A stretch of DNA of 64,000 bases from Nectonema munidae (lineage: Eukaryota; Nematomorpha; Nectonematoida; Nectonematidae), in NCBI GenBank assembly GCA_030549495.1, contig JAUIRK010000306.1:124001-188000 (forward strand). Direction: 5' to 3'. The position numbers and the translations under genes were made by a program. Position 1 is the stretch's first letter, and each line of letters begins with the position of its first letter. Positions 44,820 through 56,963 of the stretch are shown here, piece after piece. Below the pieces are notes generated by a model, which searched no databases, was not told where the DNA came from, and saw nothing but the letters and a program-made list of their open reading frames with translations.

Positions 44820-46536
44820 ATATTAGCTATGCCCTTTAACTTGCGTTCCTCGTTCATTACATTACATATAATATATAGGAAGGGTTAAAAGGGATGGCAT
44901 TTTAGATGATGAGATATGAGATTTTGCGCAGTCAACCAATCTACCCGTATAATAAAATACTATAACATTGAAACTCTCAATGTTTCCAATCCTCGGAAAT
45001 TAAAATTTTACTTTGTGTGTAGTATATAAAAGATTAAGAATAAAACATAATTGAATCAAAAAAATCTTCTATATTGCTAAGCATTATGAGCAATGTTAAA
45101 AAACAATTGCCAAGATACGTTATAAAAGAATATATACGTATAATATGCTTATGCAGTATGGATATATTTATGAGTATGTAAAATATTCGAAGAATAATTA
45201 AAATAAAAAAATATTTTTTTAGCAACCCGTCAGTTTTTTCAGCCAATCAGGTGTAAGATTTTTGCTTTAATAATCTAAATTAAAATATATAATATAGATT
45301 CGAATTAATTGGTTTGATTTTCGGGTAATTTATTGATTAAAATAAAAAATGATACAAATATTTTTATCCAATCAAGGCGTACTTCGCCGTCCCTCCCATC
45401 ACTAAAAAGACGATTTTTTTAAAATATAGATTTACTATTCACAAACCTTAAAAGATTGAGCCTCGAAGAACTATCACAATACATTTCAATTAGAAATAGA
45501 GAGGATGGATCTCTCTAAATCTCTTTCAGAGAGGATGGATTTCTCTAAATCGGTAGTAATAAAAAATCACGTTGTTTGATTGAAAGAAAGAAAATGAGAT
45601 TTTCATGAACAGTTTCTTTTCCTTGATTTTTAGTACACATAAAGATTTAAACTAATCCGCTAACGATGTAATTGACTAACCAGATCTTCAGTTATGTAAT
45701 TAATACTTGTAATAAGCTCATCTACATTTTTTGTTTCTATATCTTTTTTTTGTAATAAGTGGGTGCACAGTAGATGTTCCAAAATCAATGGGAGCTTATC
45801 TAAATTTCAAGTGTATAGTCTGCTAAACTTTTAAGTCTGTAGAAGGTATTGAGGAAAAAGTAGTAATTGGGAGCAGCAGTTCGTATTGGAATATGTTGTT
45901 TGTGTTTTTGCTTCGACACTAATTATATGAATTATCTTGCAGGTCTTTGAATACTGAACCAAATTTAATTTGTAAGTTACCATACTTGTATCCTATAGAT
46001 ATAAGACACGTGTATATTTTACACTTATAATCCAGTATATGTTAACCTAAATTTTGTTGAAATGATGGAGAACAACTGGCTGCCCTTATAATTTGGGCAA
46101 TGAGGGCAATATCCAATGAAGAAAGTGTATGATGAAAGCATAATATAAAGTAAGTTGAACACATAAACACAATTCAAAGTATAAAGAAGGGATACCCTAA
46201 CAAGGAATAATAATTCAGAACAGACCTTTAATGAGCTATTGTTATATGAAAGGTTGAGATTTGGGCCTATTTTTACTATTTGCTTTAACTGGTTGTTCAC
46301 TTGAGTATTATAATGATATAAATAGGACCTACTTTCACAATGAAAAAAATTTTTAATGTGATAAGTAGAGTTGTTATATGAAGGATTTAATGCACGCCTG
46401 TGCACAAAGTTATTCTAAATCTAACCCTCGGTTAAGACAAACACTAATAAGTTTTGTGCTTTTAGTATGAAATGTAAGATACTTTAAAATTGTTTTATTT
46501 TCATGCTGATTTCCACATTTTTTGTATATTCGATAG
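42757..46536. other. Intergenic and probable upstream introns of SERAC1
   Basis: No recognised coding exon. A TA/CATA microsatellite lies at about 44790-44820. A 24-bp unit, AGAGAGGATGGATCTCTCTA and its near copy, is directly duplicated at 45498-45551. N-terminal SERAC1 exons should lie somewhere to the left but were not found. Confidence 0.4.
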
Positions 46537-47968
46537 ATTTTCCTTATGTCGATTTGAAGAAGTGTTACTCTCCCCCTTCAACCTTTCAGTCTGTTAATGT
46601 TAATTACGAGTTCATGTATCCAGAGTCGCTCTCTGATTCAACGAATCCTCAAGACGTAAACGATGATGTCTTTCATGGAATGTCGGATGAAAAAGTAATC
46701 GAATTGTATCTGCAAGTTTTGAGCAAGCATTCAAATACGGCTGAAAACTGTGCCCAAATTGTTCAACACAAAGGATTACAAATTTTTCAGAAAATATTAT
46801 TCGAACATTCCACTTCCAATGCCATTTCCTCTACGATTTTGAAAATTGTTGGTAACTGCTGCATACACAATGCGCTCCATCATGGAATATACGAATCAGG
46901 TTGGGTCACTATGCTAGCTAAGTATGCGATTAATCATTCATGGCATGTGCAAATGTCATTTTGATTCATATTTCCAAATATTTAAGGTACATAAAGACGG
47001 ATAATACTCGAATCTCCATACACGCAGCCACAGCCCTTGCAAATCTTGATAGATTTTCTGGGGAACGTAAATATGATGCAGAGGTTTATCTCTGTCATCC
47101 CGCATACAAAGACTTCCATTCCATTTCAATGGATGTAGTATTCATTCACGGTTTAACGGGAAATTCTATGAAAAGCTGGAGAACGTCTTTGGCTCCTCCT
47201 GACAAACTTGAGAGACAAACTTTAGCTGAATCTCGAAAAGCTATGAATGAAACGCTTTGGCCGAAGGTACTCAAAGTTGGCTAATTTTAAGCAGTTTTGC
47301 ACTTCTTTATTTTGATTAAGGATTGGCTAGCAAATGACATACCTAATCTTCGCATTCTTTTATTAGAGTATGATACCTATATGAGTGAATGGGATCCGAA
47401 ATGCCCCTACGATAATAATCAAGAAAATAAATCATTGAAACAAAGTGCTCATAAAATTATGCATAGCCTAATCCAAGCGAGAAAGGGGAGAGAAAATCGG
47501 CCCATCATTTTCGTTGGACACTCTAAAGGAGGTAAATAATGCATAACCTTGGCAAAGTGCGGTAACTTTTGTCCCTTATCTTTTGTTTAGGCCTGATTAT
47601 AAAAGAAATGTTAGTTTCTGCTTACAATGATATCGACTTGAAGAGAAGCATTTTCGACCCTACAGCTGGCTGCGTATTTTATTCCACTCCCCACAAAGGG
47701 TCTCCGATCGCTAAATTTGTTTTCAGACTTTATCCTCTTTTTTTGCCGTCATTTGAAGTTTCTGAACTAAAAGAAGGTATTTTTGTTTCTCTTCGGTGCT
47801 TATTAACTTTTAATATTTTTTAAGGAAGTTCACATTTACAAAATTTAAATTCGGCATTTTTGCACATTTTAAAAGAAGCGAACATTCCATGCTTGAGTTT
47901 TGTCGAAACTAAAAAGATCTCTTTTAACTCCTATCTCAAATTAACTATTGTGACTAAAAAATCGGCTG
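46537..47968 (+). CDS. SERAC1: SERAC1, five internal exons (alpha/beta-hydrolase), partial
   Basis: SERAC1 is a predicted serine hydrolase at mitochondria-ER contacts, needed for phosphatidylglycerol remodelling and sterol traffic. Exons: 46537-46921, 46987-47266, 47321-47531, 47591-47776 and 47825-47968. The four introns are 48-65 bp, all GT..AG, and all phases agree, giving about 402 residues. The first exons hold the helical region (GLQIFQKILFEH, SGWVTMLAK joined to YIKTDNTRISIHAATALANL). The hydrolase follows: SMDVVFIHGLTGNSMKSWR (oxyanion HG), TLWPK joined to DWLANDIPNLRILLLEYDT, the nucleophile elbow GHSKGG split by intron 3, GCVFYSTPHKGSPIAKF, and FPSLEV-like LPSFEVSELKEG. Human SERAC1 (654 residues) has HSMGG where this has HSKGG. 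The final His-bearing exon (DxNHLNICKP in relatives) is not seen after the donor at 47969; the N-terminal part is also missing. Confidence 0.93.
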
Positions 47969-48499
47969 GTAAAAATTTTCAATTATTTCTCACTAATATG
48001 CATATAAACAAAGTTGCCAAACTGTTTTACACTAATAATAATAATAATAATAATAATTTTATTTTTGAACGAAAAAAACAAGTTTTTTTTGTATGTTCAT
48101 AATTGTAAAAAAAGGGAACAAATTATTGGATATAATATGGGGAAAAAACCACTACTGTAACCCTTGAATTTCAACAATATAATAGAGCAGACATTATGAA
48201 AAACAATGAAATATTCAAGGAGAATCAATATTAGATACAAAAAACACTTTATAAAGTCTATAAACAGATGGTGTATGTAAATATGGTAGAGAAATAAGAG
48301 AACAATATTGAAAGAAACCGTTAATTTGCTTGCTTTTAAGTATTCAATAAAAAATAGTTGATAGGAGTGAAGTGAGTTGAACAGTCAGATATTAAATATC
48401 TTAAAAAAACAAAAAACAGGCAAAGAAAAAGTTAGAGTATAAGACTTATGCATGCATTCAGTTTAAAATAATTATAATATTTACTGACATGACATACAT
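47969..48499. other. Probable SERAC1 intron, contains an AAT microsatellite
   Basis: Begins with the donor GTAAAA. An (AAT)n run lies at about 48033-48057. No acceptor followed by the expected last exon was found. Confidence 0.45.
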
Positions 48500-49935
48500 A
48501 AATAGTTAAATGATTCGTATCATCGTCCGAGTAAAAACTCCTTCAGTTTTTTTTTAAATTTTTCAAATTAATGTTTTCCCTGATTTTAATTGGTAGTGAG
48601 TTTCATACTTTGATAGCACTGTTAAAAAAACTATGTCTACAAAGGAAAGTGTTGCAAGTTTTCATTTTTATATCATTTTTACATCCTAAATTTTATGGTA
48701 AAAAAATCTAAATTTATAGTAATAGGAAATAGTTTTTGTAATGATTATCATATTTACACTTGTAGATGAAAGAAGCCACTTGAAATTCATTAATTTGTTC
48801 AAGGGTAAATATAGGATATTTATTCATAATGAAATTTATATTATCAATACCAACATATCTATTTTCTTATTTAATTTATTATAATTAACTATTGAGGATT
48901 TAGCCCAAATATAATTAGCATATAATACTTTAAATTCAATTAGTGAATGATAGATAGATACTCTAACTTTTTCAGGAATTATACTTTTTAATCTATATAT
49001 CTGACCTAACGCCAATGAAACTTCTTTTATTACATTTTTAAAGTGAGTATTGAAACCTAAATTAGAATCAAGAGTGATTCCTAGATATTTATTTGTCTTG
49101 AACCATTGCATATGGAACAAATAAAGATTTATACATGCTAAAGAATTGCTCTTATCGAATATTATGTACTTTAATTTTTTTTATATTTTTGATGAGATCA
49201 TGGGTAAGAGACCATTCAAATACTTGTTAAGAGCTGGGTATCATTTAACAACACTTTAGACCGATATAAAACTGCTAAGTCATCAGCATGCATATATACT
49301 TTAAATAAATCATTATTAAATTGAAAGATATCATTTATATATACCAAAAAAAAAGAGAGGTCCCAATATGATCCCTTTGGCACTCCATGTTTAACTAACA
49401 ATTTAGTCGATGCCTGACCATTTACTACAGTATATTGCATACGATTTTCTAAACTTTCAATGAAATTCAAAATTTTACTTCTGAAACCAAAATTATTTAA
49501 TTTTAAGAGTAACTTTTTATGATTAACTTTATCAAAGGCTTTACTGAAATCTACGAATATGCCTAAATTTTTATATTTATAATCATAAGAAGCAAAAATT
49601 TCATTAACAACTTGTGAAAGAGGTGTATCGGTGGATAAATCAGATCTAAAACCAAACTATTTATCATTAATCAATTTATATTTATCAATGAAGCACATCA
49701 TTCTTTTATAAATTATCTTTTCGAGCAATTTAATAAAAAAGCGCGTAGTAAACTTATAGGACGATGATTATTTAAATCCTTCTTATCTCCAGGTTTAAAA
49801 GCAGATGTCACTTTTGTGATTTTTAACATATCAGGACAAGTTCCCTCATCAATCATTTTATTATACACATATAACTTTACTAAGACAAAGATATAATTTT
49901 GCTCAATTTGTTGGAAATGTTGTCCCTTCCACAAA
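48500..49935 (-). pseudogene. Non-LTR retrotransposon reverse transcriptase remnant (jockey/CR1-like), 5'-truncated
   Basis: Minus-strand frames give the RT blocks in order: KITKVTSAFKPGDKKDLNNH followed by RPISLL (about 49830-49760), DFSKAFDKVNHKKLL (about 49550), and GVPKGSYWDLSFFLVYINDI (about 49410-49350). Then come YMHADDLAVLY (about 49290), in which the usual YADD is HADD, and TNKYLGITLDSNLGFNTHF near 49100. The last part shows the C-terminal tail typical of LINE RTs (SIIPEKVRVSIYHSLIEF and HSFFNSAIKVWNSLP). Stops interrupt it several times. The endonuclease domain is absent, the usual result of 5' truncation. It is antisense to SERAC1. Confidence 0.85.
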
Positions 49936-52900
49936 GAAGAATTAAAGTTTTGTGCAGCACATAAAGTAAATTGCGTTCATTTAAAAGCATGCCTAAAAGT
50001 GAGGATAAATACGAAACATGAAAAGTTTTTTAGAAATTCACTTTGGCAGCTTTCATTCAATCACTTGATCTCATTTTATTTTTAATATTTAATTTTTTGC
50101 AAGCAAAAGATGGCTAAGATTTTTATTCCATATGAAGAAGCTCTTGATGCAATAAACCGTAATTTGCATTGGCAATAAAGCGCAGAAAAATTAAAAGCAA
50201 AAGAAGAAAGCATTTAAAAACGTAGAGAGAGAGAGAGAGAGTGGTAAGCGAAGCCTTTCAAAATGTGCTTTCATGCGCTGTCCTTTTTTATTAAAGCAAA
50301 CAACTGACGTGTATTTCCAGGTAGGCAGAGAAGTCGTGAATTCAAGTCGAGTATTTCTAGGCAATTTCCTTGTACATATCATATTCACGTGTTCGTCTTG
50401 GGTCTTTGCTAATAAGTAAGGCATGAAACTTTAGCTAAACTTCCTTAAGTGTCTTTTATGCGTTTTTTGGAGCTAATTATCTCAAATTGCCTATTTTAAA
50501 AGTGTTGATTTTAATTAATTTTTATATAAAATTGTAATAGAGCTTCTTAAATAACTTCAGCACTTTTTTATTATTAACGACAACGCTCTTTGCAATGACT
50601 TTTCTCATAATTCTTGCCACTTTTCAAAGTTACATAAAATGATTAATGTTCTTAAAACAAGAAATCAGTGTCTGTTTCATTCTTTAAATATATTCGGTTC
50701 AATAACAAATAATGATTTCAAAAAGGCTCTTGGAGATGAAGGTCAATTAAGAAAAAAAATAGATGAATTTATTTATCCCAAAGAATCAAGATTTAGCAAC
50801 GATCAAAAATATTGCAAACGTTATTCAAGGATAAAATAGGGATGACTTGGGTAACATAACTCATATTAATTTCTGGTGCTTTGTAGAAAAATTGCTTCTG
50901 TTTAAGATCATTTTATTGTACAAACATAATTGTCTGAAAAAGAATTATTTAATAAAATAGAAAAATTTGAGAGTAAGAGCTAAGAGCTTTTCTATCTCTT
51001 GACATGCTTTGTTTATATTTCAATTCAAATGTTAATTCTTTTCGCAAACCGTCCATTGCAGAAAAGATTATCTGTTATACGATACACTAGACCTTGACCT
51101 TTTGATCCTTTTTTTTAATTTCTTTCCTGGGTGAGACTCGAGTTTTTTTTAAATCATTTCAATATACTAGCAAGTCTGGTTAATAGATGAAATAAGAAAT
51201 TTTTAGTCTGATTTTCGTTTGACAAGCACTAATTTTACATAGTGAACATAACTATTCCTTATCTATCTAATAAAAGCCTTTATTATAAAGTGTGTAAATA
51301 GATATATTGGAATTTGTTTTCTAGTTGCAGTAAAATTATCGTTGTTGGTGGAACGCGTACTAGAAAACACTATACTTATTTTCTTTTGTTTTAGTCTCTT
51401 CTTTGCCAGTTAGAAATTTAGGGAATTTGAAAAGTTTTTTAGACATAATTATATAAAAATAAAAAAATGGCGAGAGCATCATTTGAAAAAGAAAACGAAG
51501 CATTAATTCCCATTTTTCTAGGATTTTGCTTCGCAAATATACTTATTAATTTTTAATGTGTATACATTGAAGCAGGTTATGGCGTTTATCCTTTTGCTCC
51601 CATATTCCCCTGTTTTATGATCTGAGCTTTTGAGTGTATTTGCTTACATCTCATATTCATTAGAAGTAACTGGTGTTGTGCATGAAATTTTGAACAATTT
51701 ATGTGTATTTGGAAATCTTAATTTTTCACATTTTTAAGGGTTTGGCTGCATATTTTTGACAATTTTTTGCTCTCAACTCCACTCCACTAGTTTCTGAAAA
51801 ATGCAGTTCCTGATTAAAAAGATTGGGCGGCGGTAGATCATCTTTATACATATTTAAGAAGATCAATTTGAAAGTTTGTACGAAAACCTCTTATCCTAAT
51901 TGCATCAAACTAACACACCTTCATGATCACTCACATCACATTACTATTTTGAAGAACCGTATATTCTAGAATATCTCGAGTATGAGACGAGGACAAATTT
52001 TGTTTAAAAAGCGTAGAAAGTAGAAAAAACAAAGCAGTGCACAGCTACATTTTCATTTCGCTTTGGCTAGTTTATCGTTAATTTAACTTATTTAAACACA
52101 CCGCAGAATGACTATGGGCATATAAAACATATTCATTCACTTCCGAACTGAGTTAGAAGAAAGACACAAGTATTTTGCTATTAAATATACCATAAAAGGA
52201 CGTAATAAGTTACATCCTCTAAAAAAGATGTGAGTTTCCTAGAACTATCGTTTTTATATCCCACTTTTGTACGGTAAATATATCACAAAGCAAACTTATT
52301 TTTGTTCACATGTCAAGCTTTTGTATTGCTTACTTTAATAATTGCACTGCAGCTTTATCTTTTAAAAGAGTATGCATTTTTATTTCTGCTATGAGTCGAG
52401 GTTTATCTTTGAAGTTTCAAGTTTTATCCTGTAGTGATCTTCAGTATTTTTAGATGGAGCCGTGATTCTGTAGTCCAACAGCGAATATAGGCTTCAATGT
52501 ATCTACATTAACATTTACTCTTTCAGCCATGACGATACATTCCCTTTATATCTCTTCAAATACAGATTCAATATTTTTTCTTAAACTCACAAACAATTTT
52601 TTATTTTTCCAGTCTACAAAAATTAAAAGAACCTACCGTTTGATATGTGTTTAGTATCTCTGGACTGCGGCTTTGAAGTTTATGTGTGATGCCTTCTAAT
52701 TCAGTCAGTAACTATTTCCAGCGTCTAGTATCACATAAAATAAAAATTGTCTGCTTTAAGATATACAAAACGCATTAATCTTTTATTGGCTAAGATAAGC
52801 AGACGGTTAGTTTTCGGAAACATGCACTTTAAAGGAGTTATTCGTGCACAAAAAAAATCTTAGATTCTTTTAAGCGTGCATAAAATCCATCCATTACTGA

Positions 52901-53141
52901 ATAAACATTTCCTTTCCTTGTTAGTCAATCGATCTTTTCCTCCACTAGCAAGAAATATATGCGCAAATTTTAGAAATATTTAGTAAATGCAAGGATTCGT
53001 GACTATATGGTTCTTTATCTTATCAAAAATATAAGCTCTGCATAATTTTAACGGTAAACCCAAATTTCAGAGATGCACATTTTTTAGAATCTGAGAAGCG
53101 CCCATTAAAAGACCTGGTTACGCCCATACTAATAAGCATAC
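49936..53141. other. Intergenic, nothing recognised
   Basis: A GA microsatellite lies at about 50223-50241. The plus frame 50639-50839 opens with an ATG but has no known motif. No SERAC1 last exon was found. Confidence 0.4.
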
Positions 53142-53483
53142 CTAGGAGGGCTGAAGAGTCAGTCGGAAGGTAAAAAGTCGAGTTTGACTCCAACTCCAAG
53201 TATTTGTAAGAGTGCAACTTTGACTCTCAACACTTTTGTCTAGATTTTTTAGTCAAATATAGGATTCAGTTTTTAATAAGTGACACGCTAATGAAAGTTA
53301 ATGCTAGAACCTAAAGAAACAAAATAAAACTTTTATAAATTTGAAAAGAATAAATAGAAATTAATCTAGGAAAATGGCATACTTTGTAATATTAGGAGTC
53401 GGAGTCCATCAGACATTTTGTTCCCCATTTCCATTCATATGCTAGCTTTTCTCAGATCTTGACTCCGAACTCTGCAACCTGCT
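53142..53483. mobile_element. Non-autonomous hAT element, GACTCCG type, about 340 bp
   Basis: AGGAGGGCTGAAGAGTC at the left and GACTCCGAACTCTGCAACCT at the right are roughly inverted, with GAGTC in both. Inside are GTCGGAAGG, GTCGAGTTTGACTCCAACTC and GTCGGAGTCC. This matches the end structure of the BED-finger hAT at 18990-19074. No clear target-site duplication was found. Confidence 0.55.
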
Positions 53484-56400
53484 AGTAAGTCTATTCATTG
53501 TGCTTCAGTCTTTGTTTTTCGCAAGCGCTATTTGTGTGTACATTTTGTTAAGACTTAGGATATGGATCCCTGCATCTTTTACCAGTAAATCACATTTATA
53601 CCTGCAAGCCGTTTAGCAAAACATGTCCACAATATCACAAACTAAAGTTATTCATAGATGCCATTTTGGAAGAAAAAGCAGCAGAAATCAACAACTCAAA
53701 TGATCAGAAGATAAAAAGTAACACTCAGTTTGAATGACGTGTTCCTAATAAATTTTTATTCCTTTTAACCATTTATTTTTTGTGTATCGGTTTACGACAA
53801 CATATCAGAGATTCTGGCCAGAACCCTGAAATTCCCTGTTCCTCGAAGTTAGTCATTCTCCTCGCTCTCACCGGGGAGGCATTCCATCGTTCTCCATAAA
53901 CCGGTGAACTTAAAAATTCATTTTTAAACTAACAAATATTTTTTAGTAAATAAGATTATCTAAATGTTGTAATCACTTTGTTTTCATTGTCTCATTTATT
54001 ATAAACAATTTATCAAAAACAAAACAATAATTATTAGCAATTTTTGCTGAAAAATTTAAAGAAGCCCTAATGTTGGAATTCACATTTTTGAAAATTGTGT
54101 TACACACTTTTGAATTTGAAGAAGTCACTTTTTAACTAGAGATGATATATATGAAAATAATAATAAAAAATCTTATAAAATAAGTATGAAGTGATGTATG
54201 CATTGACATCGGAATCTGCTTAATCGGCCAATCTTTTTGTAATCAGCATCGACCAAGTTTACTTTTTACAATTTAACGATCTCTTGAGTTCAACTCATTT
54301 TCAACATGATAAACAGTTATTTTAACATTTTTTACTATCTATAAACATAGTAAAACTTTGAAGTAAGCAAATCTCTGAAGTCAATTCTCCAGTTACTTTT
54401 ATCCAGCTATTATGGCACCATCAAGCACTTTACTACTATAACTAACACTACTTCAAGCATTAACCTTTAATTATCTTTTTTGTTCTCATCATTGTCTCAT
54501 ATTTAATCTATCAATATAGCCATTTTCTAATAATAACACTTCAGAAAACTTCTGTATACTATCACGAACTGGAAATAATATTTTTGATTGTTGTACTGAT
54601 AAGATTAAGTAACAAAATTATACCAGGAGCCAACGCAAAACTAATATTGCTATGCGCATATAAAAATGGTGCTGAAATTAATCACTCAATATAAATAGTG
54701 AGTAAACATTGTATGGATATAGAAGCAATGGAAAAGAGCTGAACACCCCCTTCCTCTGCTGAATCTGCACTGATCATAAAAAAATACTTTGTTACAAGCA
54801 TTGCAACTTTATGATATGGAGATAATTAAGGATAGCACTTGGGCGAAGTGAATCTCTAGTTTGCTTTTAAGCTTTTTTTCGAAGCACCATGCCAAGATAG
54901 CAAGGCGCTTTGCTTGCGTGGACCATTCGAGTGCTTTTTAAACGATGGGATGTGTTGGATGCAGTGATGCCTACATTACGCTTCGAAAAGAAATTTCGTA
55001 TTTTCAAACTTCACTCTTTTCGTACTGTAAATCGTATTGGAATAAAATATATGATATTTAAAAACGCATCGAAATTTTGAAGAAAAAACGCGAAACTTAA
55101 TAACGTATTCAAATATAAAGTGAGGGAAAATTGAATCCAATATTCTTTAGTACAATCACTGCATATTAATATTATCTTTTTAAAATTTTATTTTTAAAAA
55201 AAGACAAATTAAAACCTATTTTGAAATAGGATTGTTTGCTTAGCAAAATTCAAGAACACCAAATTCGATATACAATTTTAAATGAAAAGTCATGCAAAAT
55301 TAGATAAATGTTAAAAAAGTTTATTGAGTGCTCTCATTTATGTCGTCTTTTATCACCTAAAACGTTAGAGCAGAAAAATTCATGATTTCAAAAGGCAGAA
55401 ACCGTATGAATAATCATTTTTCTCTTCTATATAAATTAAGTAAAAAAAATTAATTTGCTATTTAATCTTTTTTTATTAGATTAAATATCACTGATTTATA
55501 CAATGTATGCTATGGATGATTTTACACGTGGTTAACAATAAAAGAAATAATTCACAAAATCTTATTGATTGGAATATGTTATAACTCAAGTAATGCGCTT
55601 CAACTTGATAAATCGATTTACAACTCACAGGTTCGATAAAATAAAACGTGCCAAAGATCGGAATCGTACAGAAGTTCGATATTTTTAGTGCGTTATTTTG
55701 AATCCTATTTTTTACAAAAAAGCTGACGTATTGTACCGAAATTTCGAGACGTAACGTACTGTATTCCACCGCTCGCTGGATGGATGGATGCTTGTCAAAA
55801 TTGTCACACTTTCGGCGTTTTATGCATCTTGCCATAATCTTAACTCTAACGATTGTTAAGTACGAGGGAGAAACTTTTGAAAGTATTAAAATGGCGGATG
55901 AGTAATATTGAAGTTAGGCTTCTTTGAAGCGCTTTTTAGGAGGCGTATCTTGCAGAAATAGAAGCGGTTGAGGGGAGAGAGCTATTCGTAATTTTTTTTA
56001 GATGTTTTCCCTTGTCTTGTTCCGATTTTTCGAAGATTTAACCCCAGGTATACTATGGACTGTATAGGGAGGGGGATTAACTTGTTTTCGATAATCAAAA
56101 TATTATGCTTCAAGCGAAACCTACAGAATGAGTCGATTAGGAATTTGCTGTTTTAATTATTAGTTGGAAGGAGTAGGATATCTTCAAAATACATGATATT
56201 ACATCAAATTTATATTTGAATTATAGTGGCGAATATATTTTGGGCTAAAAAATGTACATTTTGGAAATACTTTAACGTAAAAATGACCATACTAAAAATT
56301 AAATTTATATCCAAAATATGTTTTTTACCCTTTAATTTCAATCAGAATTATTCAAAAAAGCGAAAAAAATTTACAGGGAAATTATAGTATATATTAAATG

Positions 56401-56826
56401 TAATATATCAGAATGCTTGAAAATTTTTAACCATTCAGATGCGAGATTTTTGAGGAGCTCATTTGAATAGTTAAAATTTATTTAAGAATTATTCAATATT
56501 AATCTGTCATAATTTGATTGGTTAAAATTAAACAAAATATTTAAATACTGTTTTCCAATCAGATCAAATAGTTATCGCTAAATAACGTAATTTTGCCAAA
56601 ATATTATTGTCCTTTGCTGTGAGTAAGTTAGGAATTACATTTTTTATCATGAAAAATAGAAATACCTTTAAATGTAAGAGAAAGTTGTGTTTCAAAAAAA
56701 TTGTTAGATATGAGTGTTTTTCTTGTATACCCCAAATTACCGAGACAGGATTTTCATTTTTGCTAACTGGCGTTTATTTTCGTAATGTCCACCATCCAAC
56801 AATAAAATTTGCAACGAAAACGTTCT
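53484..56826. other. Intergenic; one 10-bp inverted repeat pair
   Basis: TTTTCGAAGC at 54876-54885 and GCTTCGAAAA at 54980-54989 are perfect inverted repeats about 95 bp apart, perhaps a small hairpin-forming element. The minus frame 55835-55488 (115 codons from an ATG) has no recognised motif. Nothing else was seen. Confidence 0.35.
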
Positions 56827-56830
56827 TTAA

Positions 56831-56959
56831 CCCGTTATCGACCAGAATAATCAGACGATATCTCATGTAAAGCAGAAGATTTGTATTAAAAAGCATTAAT
56901 AAACGCAGACGATTTTATTTTTGTAAAGTCGACCTATGACGACTGTGGTCGATAACCGA
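56831..56959. mobile_element. 129-bp piggyBac-type MITE with TTAA duplication
   Basis: TTAA lies on both sides (56827-56830 and 56960-56963). The left end CCCGTTATCGACCA and the inverted right end TGGTCGATAACCGA agree at 12 of 14 positions. There is no coding content. Confidence 0.85.
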
Positions 56960-56963
56960 TTAA

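Noticed and set aside
45943-45971. 29-bp stretch between TTATCTTGCAG and GTAAGTTA, a possible SERAC1 mini-exon
   Set aside because: Good splice borders, but the nine encoded residues match nothing known in SERAC1 and such pairs arise by chance.
50639-50839. ATG frame of 66 codons as the missing SERAC1 C-terminus or a separate gene
   Set aside because: It lacks the NHLNICKP-type motif expected of SERAC1 and has no recognised domain.
55488-55835. Minus-strand ATG frame of 115 codons
   Set aside because: No domain could be recognised and the C-terminal half is low-complexity hydrophobic. Without further support it was not listed as a gene.
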